A DNA stretch of 6,492 bases from Solirubrobacterales bacterium (GCA_026392325.1 JAPLCH010000197.1:1-6492), one strand, 5' to 3'. Counted from the stretch's first letter, positions 1 through 6,423 are shown. Translations and numbers: made by a program. The notes: generated from the sequence alone by a model not told the origin.

Positions 1-631
1 AGCCTTCCGCTCCAAGTACCACTCGCTCACACGAGTCAAGGTCGGTCGCCGCAATGTAGAGCTCTCGCTCAAGCTGGCGGAAGTCATCTGTCCGGTCAGG
101 ATCTCCAAGAACTTCGCGAAGGTACTTCGCGAGACCATCTCCGGCGTACAGACCGGATGGAAGGGCCTCAGCGAGCCCGAGCATGATGTCCATTGCCGTG
201 ACAGATCCAGGGTTCCCCAAGAGATCCTTCGCTACTCCGCCAAGTCTCCATGGAAGTGTCAACGACCCGGAGAGGAACTCCCTCCAGTTTGGCCGGAGCA
301 TGGTGCCGACATCAATGTCGCGGAAGGGAACCGGGGCCTGTTGCACGACAACGCGCATCATCTCCTCAGGGGTGACGCCATTGGCTGTCAATGCGGCAAC
401 GAAAGAGCCTGCGCTTGTCCCCACATAGACGTCGAACTGATTGACAGTCTTGTTGACTGAGAGAAGGTCAAGGGCACGAAGAGCACCGATCTCATACACG
501 CCGCCGGTAAAACCACCGCCACCAAGCACCAGCGCGGTCTTGGATTCCTGCTTGCGGCGACGGTTCACAGTGCCAGCTGGGCGCTTGCCCCGCTTGATCG
601 CTGCAGAGTCGATTCCTACTACTTTTCCCAT
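1..631 (-). CDS. Patatin-like phospholipase, 3' end cut off by the window edge
   Basis: The frame is open from ATG at 631 to the window's left edge, giving 210 N-terminal residues with no stop. Patatin-family proteins are serine acyl hydrolases that cleave fatty acids from phospholipids or other lipids with a Ser-Asp dyad. After a basic, probably flexible N-terminus (about residues 13-31) come a beta strand and the glycine-rich oxyanion-hole motif GGGGFTGG (37-44), then the nucleophile elbow GTSAG (71-75) with Ser73. The downstream segment LYIAATDLDSCERVV (191-205) is the strand that usually precedes the catalytic Asp-Gly motif, so the Asp should lie beyond the window and cannot be checked. 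The oxyanion motif has Thr where classical patatins carry Arg or Lys; I recall this GGGG-x-TG form from other actinobacterial patatins. No signal peptide is visible, so a cytoplasmic or membrane-peripheral location is inferred. There is no Shine-Dalgarno site before the ATG, but a -10-like hexamer sits 7 nt upstream. The substrate is unknown. Confidence 0.92.
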   Translation of the reverse strand, partial: MGKVVGIDSAAIKRGKRPAGTVNRRRKQESKTALVLGGGGFTGGVYEIGALRALDLLSVNKTVNQFDVYVGTSAGSFVAALTANGVTPEEMMRVVVQQAPVPFRDIDVGTMLRPNWREFLSGSLTLPWRLGGVAKDLLGNPGSVTAMDIMLGLAEALPSGLYAGDGLAKYLREVLGDPDRTDDFRQLERELYIAATDLDSCERVVLGAEG

Positions 632-638
632 GTCTTAC

Positions 639-644
639 AGTCTA
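639..644 (-). promoter_or_regulatory. Candidate -10 box for a leaderless patatin mRNA
   Basis: Read on the minus strand the hexamer is TAGACT, which fits TAnnnT. Exactly seven bases (GTAAGAC) separate it from the ATG at 631. That spacing would put the transcription start at or next to the A of the start codon, the layout of leaderless actinobacterial transcripts. No good TTGACA-like -35 is present 17-18 bp upstream, and no Shine-Dalgarno site lies between the hexamer and the ATG. The call is inferred from motif and spacing only. Confidence 0.42.
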
Positions 645-674
645 CGCCGATTGGCCCCGTACACCTCGTTGATT

Positions 675-714
675 CAATTGCCCCGGCAGGCCAGATCTCC
701 TGCGACAATTGCCC
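675..714. repeat. Two direct copies of CAATTGCCC in the divergent gap
   Basis: Identical 9-bp copies lie at 675-683 and 706-714, 31 bp apart, close to three helical turns. Each begins with the palindrome CAATTG. They lie between the patatin start and the preferred start of the divergent carboxypeptidase, where a shared operator might sit. Similar CAATTGCC strings also occur inside the coding regions of the monooxygenase gene (near 2288) and ligA (near 5461), so chance is a real alternative. Confidence 0.3.
704..709 (+). promoter_or_regulatory. Weak candidate -10 box before the GTG start of the carboxypeptidase
   Basis: GACAAT matches four of the six bases of TATAAT and ends seven bases before GTG 717, the same spacing seen on the other strand for the patatin gene. 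There is no convincing -35. It partly overlaps the second CAATTGCCC copy. It supports a leaderless mRNA starting at 717 only if that GTG is the true start. Confidence 0.2.
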
Positions 715-716
715 AA

Positions 717-1910
717 GTGCGCCCCTTGTCCAGCAGATCAGCCGTTTGGGTCGTTGCAGTGATCGGATCCCTGGTGATGGCTGCCGGTACTCAGGCCGCC
801 GATTTCTCCACACGCCTTACAGCGCAGCTCCGAGCCGCTGGCGGCAGCGGATCGGGCTACGCGGTTGACCTGACCAGTGGGCGAACCATCTGGGCTCGGT
901 CAGAGAACGTCCCCCGTACCCCGGCGTCGGTCACAAAGCTCTTCACGACATCCGCGGCCCTCCTGAAACTTGGAGCCCGAGCGCGCTTTGAGACCTCAGT
1001 CCTGCGCACTGCCTCGATTGCGCCAGACGGAACTCTCTCCGGGGACCTCTGGCTCAAGGGCGGAGGCGACCCATCGCTTGGCCCCACTGCAATCAGGGCG
1101 CTTGCTAAAAGAGTCAAAGCCGCCGGCATACGTCGTGTCACCGGGCGCATACTTGGCGACGACGGGCTCTTTGACCGCATCCGTGGAGTTCCCGCTCACG
1201 GCCTTGGGGTTGACCCTGACCTTGGCGGGTCACTCAGCTCGCTTACCTACAACCATGGAGGGTCGGCTCGGGACGCAGCGTCTGCATTGACCGTTGCCCT
1301 CCGTCACCGTGGGGTTGCGGTGCCAGTCGGCCACACGGGAACAGGCACTGCCCCGCTTGTGGCCAAGGTGGTCGCAAAAGCCGGTTCCCCTTCGATCGCC
1401 ACCCTGATCAACTGGACCAACACGCCATCAGACAACTTCTTTGCAGAGATGCTGCTCAAGGACGTCGGTGCGCTCAAGGGCGCCGGGGGTTCAACGGCAG
1501 CCGGACTCAGGGTCGAACGGGCACTTTTGGCAGGCCTTGGGGTGCACCCTCGACTGAACGACGGATCCGGGCTTTCACACGGCAACAAGACATCAGCCAA
1601 GGATGTGGAACGGCTCCTTGCCACGATGTCCGGCAGGGCAGAGTTCGTCGCATCACTGGCACTCGCAGGACGAACCGGAACTCTCTCCTCCCGCATGACC
1701 AAGGGCGCAGCCGCAGGGCGCTGCAGGGCCAAGACTGGAACCTTGAACGGAGTGACTGCTCTTGCTGGATATTGCCCCGTGAAAAATGGCGGGAGGATTG
1801 CGTTCGCGGTTCTGATGAACGGGACAAGTTGGGCCAGAGGTCGCCCGAGACAGGACCGCATTGTCCAAGCGCTTGCCCGCTGGAAGCGCCCGAACGGATG
1901 GACCCGCTGA
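717..1910 (+). CDS. dacB: Exported PBP4-type D-alanyl-D-alanine carboxypeptidase/endopeptidase (peptidase S13)
   Basis: This class C penicillin-binding protein trims the terminal D-Ala of peptidoglycan stem peptides and can cut D-Ala cross-links outside the membrane. All three active-site motifs are present. Numbered from GTG 717 they are SVTK with Ser71 as nucleophile, SDN at 238-240, and KTG at 339-341. The family segment GDLWLKGGGDPSLG lies at about 109-122. The first 28 residues form a good signal peptide: Arg-containing n-region, hydrophobic AVWVVAVIGSLVMAAG, and a likely cleavage after TQA. No lipobox Cys is visible. I chose GTG 717 because it gives a normal-length signal peptide. The open frame extends back to 441, but that part is antisense to the patatin gene. 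ATG 630 is the main alternative and would place about 38 residues before the hydrophobic core. Neither start has a Shine-Dalgarno site. The protein is about 397 residues, shorter than E. coli DacB (477). Function is secure; the start is not. Confidence 0.92.
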   Translation: MRPLSSRSAVWVVAVIGSLVMAAGTQAADFSTRLTAQLRAAGGSGSGYAVDLTSGRTIWARSENVPRTPASVTKLFTTSAALLKLGARARFETSVLRTASIAPDGTLSGDLWLKGGGDPSLGPTAIRALAKRVKAAGIRRVTGRILGDDGLFDRIRGVPAHGLGVDPDLGGSLSSLTYNHGGSARDAASALTVALRHRGVAVPVGHTGTGTAPLVAKVVAKAGSPSIATLINWTNTPSDNFFAEMLLKDVGALKGAGGSTAAGLRVERALLAGLGVHPRLNDGSGLSHGNKTSAKDVERLLATMSGRAEFVASLALAGRTGTLSSRMTKGAAAGRCRAKTGTLNGVTALAGYCPVKNGGRIAFAVLMNGTSWARGRPRQDRIVQALARWKRPNGWTR

Positions 1911-1963
1911 CCCCATAAGTCGCGAGCCCGCAAACAGTGAGCTCAAGACAGCAAGCGTTCCTG

Positions 1964-1969
1964 TATACC
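1964..1969 (+). promoter_or_regulatory. Weak candidate -10 box for the monooxygenase gene
   Basis: TATACC matches four of the six bases of TATAAT and is preceded directly by TG. It would start a transcript near 1976 with a leader of roughly 55 nt that includes the ribosome binding site at 2018-2022. The sequence 17 bp upstream (GCTCAA) is a poor -35, so this is only a candidate. Confidence 0.25.
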
Positions 1970-2017
1970 TGAGCCATGGGCCCCGCCCTGGGATCCCCCA
2001 CCGCCCCCCGCCAGAAC

Positions 2018-2022
2018 AGGAG
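2018..2022 (+). promoter_or_regulatory. Ribosome binding site AGGAG that sets the monooxygenase start
   Basis: AGGAG lies seven bases before ATG 2030, ideal Shine-Dalgarno spacing. It selects ATG 2030 over the in-frame ATG at 1976, which has no such site and would add 18 residues of low-complexity Pro/Arg-rich sequence before the conserved N-terminus. It is the best ribosome binding site in the window. Confidence 0.82.
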
Positions 2023-2029
2023 CACAGAG

Positions 2030-3541
2030 ATGTCAACCATTGAGACTCCAAAGCTTTCGACCGAAGTTCACCTCGAACACCTTGACGTCGTCATCGTCGG
2101 CGCAGGCATGTCGGGAGTAGGCGCCGCGTACTACGTCCAGACATCCCTCCCAGACAAGACGTACGCCATCCTTGAAGCCCGGGAAACCTTCGGCGGAACA
2201 TGGGACCTCTTCAAGTACCCCGGCATTCGGTCCGACTCGGACCTGCACACCTATGGGTTCGCCTTCAAGCCATGGACTGGGGATCAATCAATTGCCGACG
2301 GTGAGGCAATCATGGATTACATCAGCGAAACCGTCGCCGAGAACGGCATAGACGAACACACACGCTTCTCTCAACGGGTAATTAGGGCCGAATGGGATTC
2401 GAACCAGGGCCTCTGGACACTCGATGTCAAGCAGGTCGGAACCGGAGAAACTCGCCAGATGACCTGCTCCTGGCTCTTCTGCGCCAGCGGCTACTACCGC
2501 TACGACAAGGGTTACCTCCCAGAATTCAAGGGAACCGAACGTTTCAAAGGACAGACCATCCACCCGCAGGAATGGCCTCAGGACCTGAACTACGCCGGCA
2601 AGAAGATCGTGGTCATCGGCAGTGGAGCAACAGCCGTCACCTTGATCCCCGCAATGGCCACAGATGCGGAGCATGTGACGATGCTCCAGCGGTCACCCAC
2701 CTATGTGGTCTCCGTTCCCGAAAAGGATGTCGTTGCCAACTTCGTCAAGAGACACCTGCCCGCAGACAAGGCCTACTCACTTGTGCGTCGCAGGAACATC
2801 TGGCTCCAGAAGACGATCTTCCAACTCAGCAGGAAATACCCGAGCCTCGTAAAGCGTGCAATCCGCTGGCAGCTTAAGCGTCAGCTCCCGTCTGGATATG
2901 ACATTGATGCCCATTTCACGCCTGATTACAACCCTTGGGACCAGCGGCTTTGCTCCGTTCCAGATGGCGACCTCTTCAAGGCCATCTCCCACGGAACCGC
3001 CTCGGTCGTAACCGATCAGATCGACACTTTCACCGAAGGCGGTCTCCTGCTCAAGTCAGGGAAGGAGCTTGAGGCCGACATCATCATCACCGCGACAGGT
3101 CTTGACCTGGAGCTGTTTGGTGGAGTGGACATGGTCGTTGACGGTGAACCAGTGAACCTCCCTGACCACTATGTCTACAAGGGCTCCATGCTGAGCGACG
3201 TTCCCAACTTCAACTTCGCCATTGGCTACACCAACTCATCCTGGACTCTGAAGATTGACCTGGTCTGCCAGTACATGTGCCGACTGATCGAGCAGATGGA
3301 CCGCAGCGGGGCAAACAAGTGCCTTGCTGTCGGCCCCAGCGCGAGCATGAACACCCGACCACTTCTGGACTTCGGGGCTGGTTATGTGACACGCGCAGCG
3401 CACCTCTTTCCAAAGCAAGGCGTTGGTCAGCCGTGGGAGCTGACGATGACCTACTGGACCGATGTAAAGCGGCTGAACGAGCCCATCATGGATGGAATCA
3501 TGAAGGTCTCAGGCTCAAGCAGGGCTGTTCAGAAGGTCTAG
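2030..3541 (+). CDS. ethA: EthA-like Baeyer-Villiger flavin monooxygenase
   Basis: The 503-residue protein is a type I Baeyer-Villiger monooxygenase: it uses FAD, NADPH and O2 to insert oxygen next to a carbonyl or to S-oxygenate thioethers and thioamides. The FAD Rossmann motif GAGMSG is at 24-29. The motif from GGTW to RSD (55-69) matches the long BVMO signature [AG]GxWxxxx[FY]P[GM]xxxD. FKGQTIHPQEWP (172-183) matches the BVMO fingerprint FxGxxxHxxxW. The NADPH-binding motif GSGATA is at 197-202 and ITATG at 353-357. Arg306 in NPWDQRLC is the probable catalytic Arg by analogy with EthA. Resemblance to Mycobacterium tuberculosis EthA (489 residues), as I recall it, runs nearly end to end (HLDVVIVGAG, YPGIRSDSD, VVIGSGATAVTL, QRSPTY). 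EthA activates ethionamide; its natural substrate is uncertain, and so is this one's. No TetR-type EthR regulator is in the window. The last 27 bases overlap the convergent ligA. The family is certain; orthology to EthA is likely. Confidence 0.93.
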   Translation: MSTIETPKLSTEVHLEHLDVVIVGAGMSGVGAAYYVQTSLPDKTYAILEARETFGGTWDLFKYPGIRSDSDLHTYGFAFKPWTGDQSIADGEAIMDYISETVAENGIDEHTRFSQRVIRAEWDSNQGLWTLDVKQVGTGETRQMTCSWLFCASGYYRYDKGYLPEFKGTERFKGQTIHPQEWPQDLNYAGKKIVVIGSGATAVTLIPAMATDAEHVTMLQRSPTYVVSVPEKDVVANFVKRHLPADKAYSLVRRRNIWLQKTIFQLSRKYPSLVKRAIRWQLKRQLPSGYDIDAHFTPDYNPWDQRLCSVPDGDLFKAISHGTASVVTDQIDTFTEGGLLLKSGKELEADIIITATGLDLELFGGVDMVVDGEPVNLPDHYVYKGSMLSDVPNFNFAIGYTNSSWTLKIDLVCQYMCRLIEQMDRSGANKCLAVGPSASMNTRPLLDFGAGYVTRAAHLFPKQGVGQPWELTMTYWTDVKRLNEPIMDGIMKVSGSSRAVQKV

Positions 3542-5608
3542 CAGCGCAGCTTCGTCAAGTACGGCCACTTCCAAGCGCACAGCCTTTTCCAGCTTGGAGC
3601 CGGCCGCCTCACCCGCGACCACATAATCGGTCTTCTTTGAGACCGATGATGTAACCCGTCCACCAGCCTCGAGAATGCGCTCGGTAGCCTGCTCGCGAGT
3701 GAGGGTTGGCAGTGAACCCGTGAGCACGAATGTCTTGTCTGCCAGGTGGCCTTCGCCCGCAGCCGGCCCTTCCTCCTCAAGGTTCAAGCCCGCTTCCCTG
3801 AGCTTGGTGATCATCTCCACGAAGTCCGGCTCCCGAACGGTCTCAGCGACGATCTCAGCTTGGATGGGACCAATCCCCGGGGTAAGTTCAATCTCGGCTG
3901 GGTCAGCTGCCATCAGCGCCTCCATCGTCCGGAAACGTTGAGCAAGATTGCGCGCGTTGACCTCACCAATCCGTTCGATCCCAAGCCCATAGAGAAGCTT
4001 TGCGAAGGGACGGGACTTGGACTGCTCAAGGGAGGCCTGCAAAGCGACAACACTCTTCTGCCCCCAACCCTTACGGGCCTCAAGCTGCTCCCACGGAAGC
4101 GAATAGAGGTCGGCGGGCGTCAGAGCAAAGTCTGCGTCCATCAACTCTTGAAGGCGCTCGTCACCAAGCCCTTCAATATCCATCGCCCCACGCTTGACGA
4201 AGTGCCGCAACGCCTGCCACTGCTGCCCCTCGCATCCGAGCTTGTTCGGGCAAATTGTCCAGACTGAATCCTCAATCCTTACCGTTTGAGTGCCGCAGGA
4301 TGGGCACTCAGCCGGAACCGTGGGCCGGTCGCCACGGTCGGCTCTGTCTGCCTCACCGGGAGCAGGCGCGATCACCTGAGGAATTACATCCCCCGCGCGC
4401 AGGACGATCACCTTGTCTCCAGGTCGCACATCCTTGCGGGCGAGATCATCACCATTGTGGAGGGTTGTGAATGTGACGGTGACCCCACCGACATTGACCG
4501 GCTCAAGCTCTGCGAACGGAACGATGTGTCCGGTCCGGCCAACGTTCCAATGGACAGCCTTCAAGGTCGTGATGGCAGTCGTTGGAGGGAACTTCCAGGC
4601 GATTGCCCAGCGCGGTTCGCGGCCGACGGTGCCAAGGCGGCGCTGCAGCTCAAAGTCATCAACCTTGATGACAGCACCATCGATCTCGTAATCAAGGCTT
4701 TCGCGGCGTGAGAGCCAGCCCTCACAGGCCTTGATTACTGCCTCAACGCCCTTCACGACCTCGACCTCCGGATTGACGGGGAATCCCCATCGGGCGAGGT
4801 GATCAAGGCTGTCCCTGTGTCCCTCAAACCTGACCCCTTCAACCTCACCCACGCCGTAACACCAGATGGACAAGGGTCGCTCAGCTGTTGCAGCAGGGTC
4901 AAGCTGCCGCAGGGACCCGGCAGCCGCATTACGGGGATTCATAAATGGTTTGAGGAATGGCCGAGGTCGCTTGCCTTCCGCCTCCCGGCCAATGTTCTCG
5001 CTCCCGATCGCTTCGTTCTGCTCCTCTACCCTCGCGTTCAGGGCTAGGAAGCCAGGGATCGGCAGGTAGACCTCTCCGCGAACCTCAAGCCTCTGTGGTG
5101 CATCCTTGATCGTCTTGGGAATCGCGGGAATGGTCATCAGGTTCTGCGTTATGTCCTCACCCACAACGCCGTCACCGCGGGTTGCTCCCCTCACAAACCT
5201 GCCGTTTTCGTAGAGAAGCGAAACGGCGAGTCCATCAATCTTCGGCTCAACCACGAACTCAAACTCATCAACCGTGATGGCCTCACGTTCAAGGTGGGAC
5301 TTTGTCTTTTCCTCCCAGGCGATGAACTCCTCTGCCCCGCGCGCATTGCCGAGCGAAAGCATCGGGATCGAGTGCTCAACTGGCGAGAACTTCTCCAGCC
5401 TCCGGCCGCTCACCTTCTGCGTTGGAGAGTCCAGGGTTACTACTTCGGGGTATTCGTCCTCAATTGCCCGGAGCTCCCGGAGGAGGTCGTCGTAGGCGGC
5501 GTCGGTGACAGTCGGGCTGTCTTCTTCGTAGTAGGAGCGATTGTGCTTCTCGATCTGCTCTTTGAGTTCATCTGCCCGCTTCTCCGCGGCCGTCCTGCTG
5601 CTGCTCAC
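3515..5608 (-). CDS. ligA: NAD+-dependent DNA ligase LigA
   Basis: LigA seals nicks in duplex DNA during replication and repair, using NAD+ and releasing NMN and AMP. The 697-residue protein has the full domain order. Domain Ia at the N-terminus contains the NMN-binding YDDLLREL region (39-46). The adenylation domain has KIDG with Lys123 as the AMP-accepting lysine, then GDGVVGEDIT (145-154) and NPRNAAAGSLRQLDP (224-238). The OB fold includes GRTG (357-360) and RAGDVIPQVIAPAP. A four-cysteine zinc finger uses Cys435, Cys438, Cys453 and Cys459. Helix-hairpin-helix repeats occupy about 470-600, and a C-terminal BRCT domain starts near 620. The stretch at about 197-222 looks roughly 20 residues longer than in E. 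coli LigA. The start is GTG 5608, whose last bases form the surE stop (GTGA, 4-bp overlap). A weak GGAA at 5614-5617 could help ribosome binding, but coupling to surE is more likely. The stop TGA (3515-3517) lies within the end of the monooxygenase gene. Function is certain. Confidence 0.98.
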   Translation of the reverse strand: MSSSRTAAEKRADELKEQIEKHNRSYYEEDSPTVTDAAYDDLLRELRAIEDEYPEVVTLDSPTQKVSGRRLEKFSPVEHSIPMLSLGNARGAEEFIAWEEKTKSHLEREAITVDEFEFVVEPKIDGLAVSLLYENGRFVRGATRGDGVVGEDITQNLMTIPAIPKTIKDAPQRLEVRGEVYLPIPGFLALNARVEEQNEAIGSENIGREAEGKRPRPFLKPFMNPRNAAAGSLRQLDPAATAERPLSIWCYGVGEVEGVRFEGHRDSLDHLARWGFPVNPEVEVVKGVEAVIKACEGWLSRRESLDYEIDGAVIKVDDFELQRRLGTVGREPRWAIAWKFPPTTAITTLKAVHWNVGRTGHIVPFAELEPVNVGGVTVTFTTLHNGDDLARKDVRPGDKVIVLRAGDVIPQVIAPAPGEADRADRGDRPTVPAECPSCGTQTVRIEDSVWTICPNKLGCEGQQWQALRHFVKRGAMDIEGLGDERLQELMDADFALTPADLYSLPWEQLEARKGWGQKSVVALQASLEQSKSRPFAKLLYGLGIERIGEVNARNLAQRFRTMEALMAADPAEIELTPGIGPIQAEIVAETVREPDFVEMITKLREAGLNLEEEGPAAGEGHLADKTFVLTGSLPTLTREQATERILEAGGRVTSSVSKKTDYVVAGEAAGSKLEKAVRLEVAVLDEAALLDLLNSPA

Positions 5609-6423
5609 TCTGATTCCAGAGGAGCTATTGATTCACCGAGCCGGGCTGCAGCGAGGGCATCAATCCCACCGTGGTCGGTGAGGTCAAAGTGAATCGGCGT
5701 GACAGCGATGTAACCGTCGTCCACAGCGGTGAGATCCGTGCCTTCAACGCGCTCGTGAAGAGGTTCCTGGGCGTAGATCCGAATCGTCCTGCCACCATCC
5801 TCGTCTGCGGGGCCCTCGTCGATCAGGTCCTCCATGTACTTCCTCCTACCGAGCTTGGTGACCTTGACGCCCTTGGCCTTACCCGCAGGGCCGTTGACGT
5901 TGATGATTGTGGCGTCCTGAAGGGGAATCTGTTCCCAGTCTCGAACAAGCTTTGCGGTGAAATCCGCCACTTCTTGGAATGCGTCCCCGCCCTCTCCTGC
6001 CATGTGGTCGTAAAGCCCGCCGGACGAACGCTGGGAAACAGCGATGCCGTCTCGGCCGAGCAGAATCCCCTCAAGCGCCGCTGCCACAGTGCCCGAGTAT
6101 GTGATGTCGTCGCCAAGGTGGGCACCGTGGTTGATCCCGCTGACAACCATGTCAGCACTGAAGCCTTCAACGAGCCCATGTGTGGCAAGTCGAACGCAGT
6201 CAACAGGAGTGCCATCGCAGGCAAAGCCGTGCGTGCCGTCACCGAACTCAACCTTTGTCACCTTCAGAGGGCGGCGGGTCGTGATCGACCTTGCACTGGC
6301 CGACCTGTTCCCGTCCGGTGCGATCACGATCAGCTCAAGCCCAGGCACGCGCAGCAGAGCCTTGCGCAGGGTCTGGAGGCCTGTCGCGGCAATCCCATCG
6401 TCATTGGTCAGAAGGACTCTCAC
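5605..6423 (-). CDS. surE: 5'/3'-nucleotidase SurE
   Basis: SurE is a divalent-metal-dependent phosphatase that dephosphorylates nucleoside 5'- and 3'-monophosphates in the cytoplasm and, in some species, short polyphosphate. The 272-residue protein starts MRVLLTNDDGI, with metal ligands Asp8 and Asp9. SASARS (41-46) corresponds to the conserved metal-binding Ser region. VSGINHGAHLGDD (94-106) carries the conserved Asn98, followed by YSGTVAAALEG (109-119). The C-terminal DGYIAVTPIHFDLTD (236-250) is typical of the family. The start is GTG 6423: an in-frame TAG lies only two codons upstream, so no longer start is possible, and the N-terminus matches the family exactly. No Shine-Dalgarno site precedes it, so it is probably either coupled to an upstream frame or carried on a very short leader. 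It overlaps ligA by 4 bp and is likely the upstream partner in a surE-ligA transcript. The length is slightly above E. coli SurE (253), mostly from the 179-230 region. Confidence 0.97.
   Translation of the reverse strand: MRVLLTNDDGIAATGLQTLRKALLRVPGLELIVIAPDGNRSASARSITTRRPLKVTKVEFGDGTHGFACDGTPVDCVRLATHGLVEGFSADMVVSGINHGAHLGDDITYSGTVAAALEGILLGRDGIAVSQRSSGGLYDHMAGEGGDAFQEVADFTAKLVRDWEQIPLQDATIINVNGPAGKAKGVKVTKLGRRKYMEDLIDEGPADEDGGRTIRIYAQEPLHERVEGTDLTAVDDGYIAVTPIHFDLTDHGGIDALAAARLGESIAPLESE

Larger units (their letters stand above)
1911..2029. other. Intergenic gap between carboxypeptidase and monooxygenase genes
   Basis: These 119 bp separate two same-strand genes. They contain the short palindrome TGAGCTCA (1938-1945), a possible -10 at 1964-1969, and a C-rich tract (about 1981-2012) before the ribosome binding site. 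I see no strong stem-loop followed by a T run, so no intrinsic terminator for the carboxypeptidase is supported, and read-through into the monooxygenase gene is possible. Confidence 0.6.

Noticed and set aside
183..428. 81-codon plus-strand open frame
   Set aside because: It lies antisense to the conserved patatin region, shows no recognisable motif and has no ribosome binding site; it is a shadow of the real gene.
441..716. Upstream extension of the carboxypeptidase frame (starts at 441 or 630)
   Set aside because: Positions 441-631 are antisense to well-conserved patatin coding sequence, and the extra residues are Arg/Pro-rich with no family match. They would place a long tail before the signal peptide. 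ATG 630 is kept only as an alternative start.
1971..2012. G/C-rich tract with GGGATCCC as a terminator after the carboxypeptidase gene
   Set aside because: The self-complementary stretches are only a few base pairs long and no T run follows, so an intrinsic terminator is not supported.
1976..2029. ATG 1976 as the monooxygenase start
   Set aside because: It lacks a Shine-Dalgarno site, adds a Pro/Arg-rich leader absent from EthA as I recall it, and would place the AGGAG at 2018-2022 inside the gene.
1304..2040. Long minus-strand open frames opposite the carboxypeptidase (209 and 177 codons)
   Set aside because: They have Ser/Arg/Pro-rich composition typical of antisense frames in high-GC coding DNA, no domain motifs, and they overlap a gene with all its active-site motifs intact.
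3502..3539. Repeated GAAGGTCT near the end of the monooxygenase gene (3502-3509 and 3532-3539)
   Set aside because: Two 8-bp copies 30 bp apart, both in coding sequence, are easily explained by chance and similar codons for Lys-Val.
3746..4267. 173-codon plus-strand frame opposite ligA, and other plus-strand frames across 4286-5692
   Set aside because: The opposite strand encodes a full-length LigA with zinc finger and helix-hairpin-helix motifs, and none of these frames has a recognisable domain.
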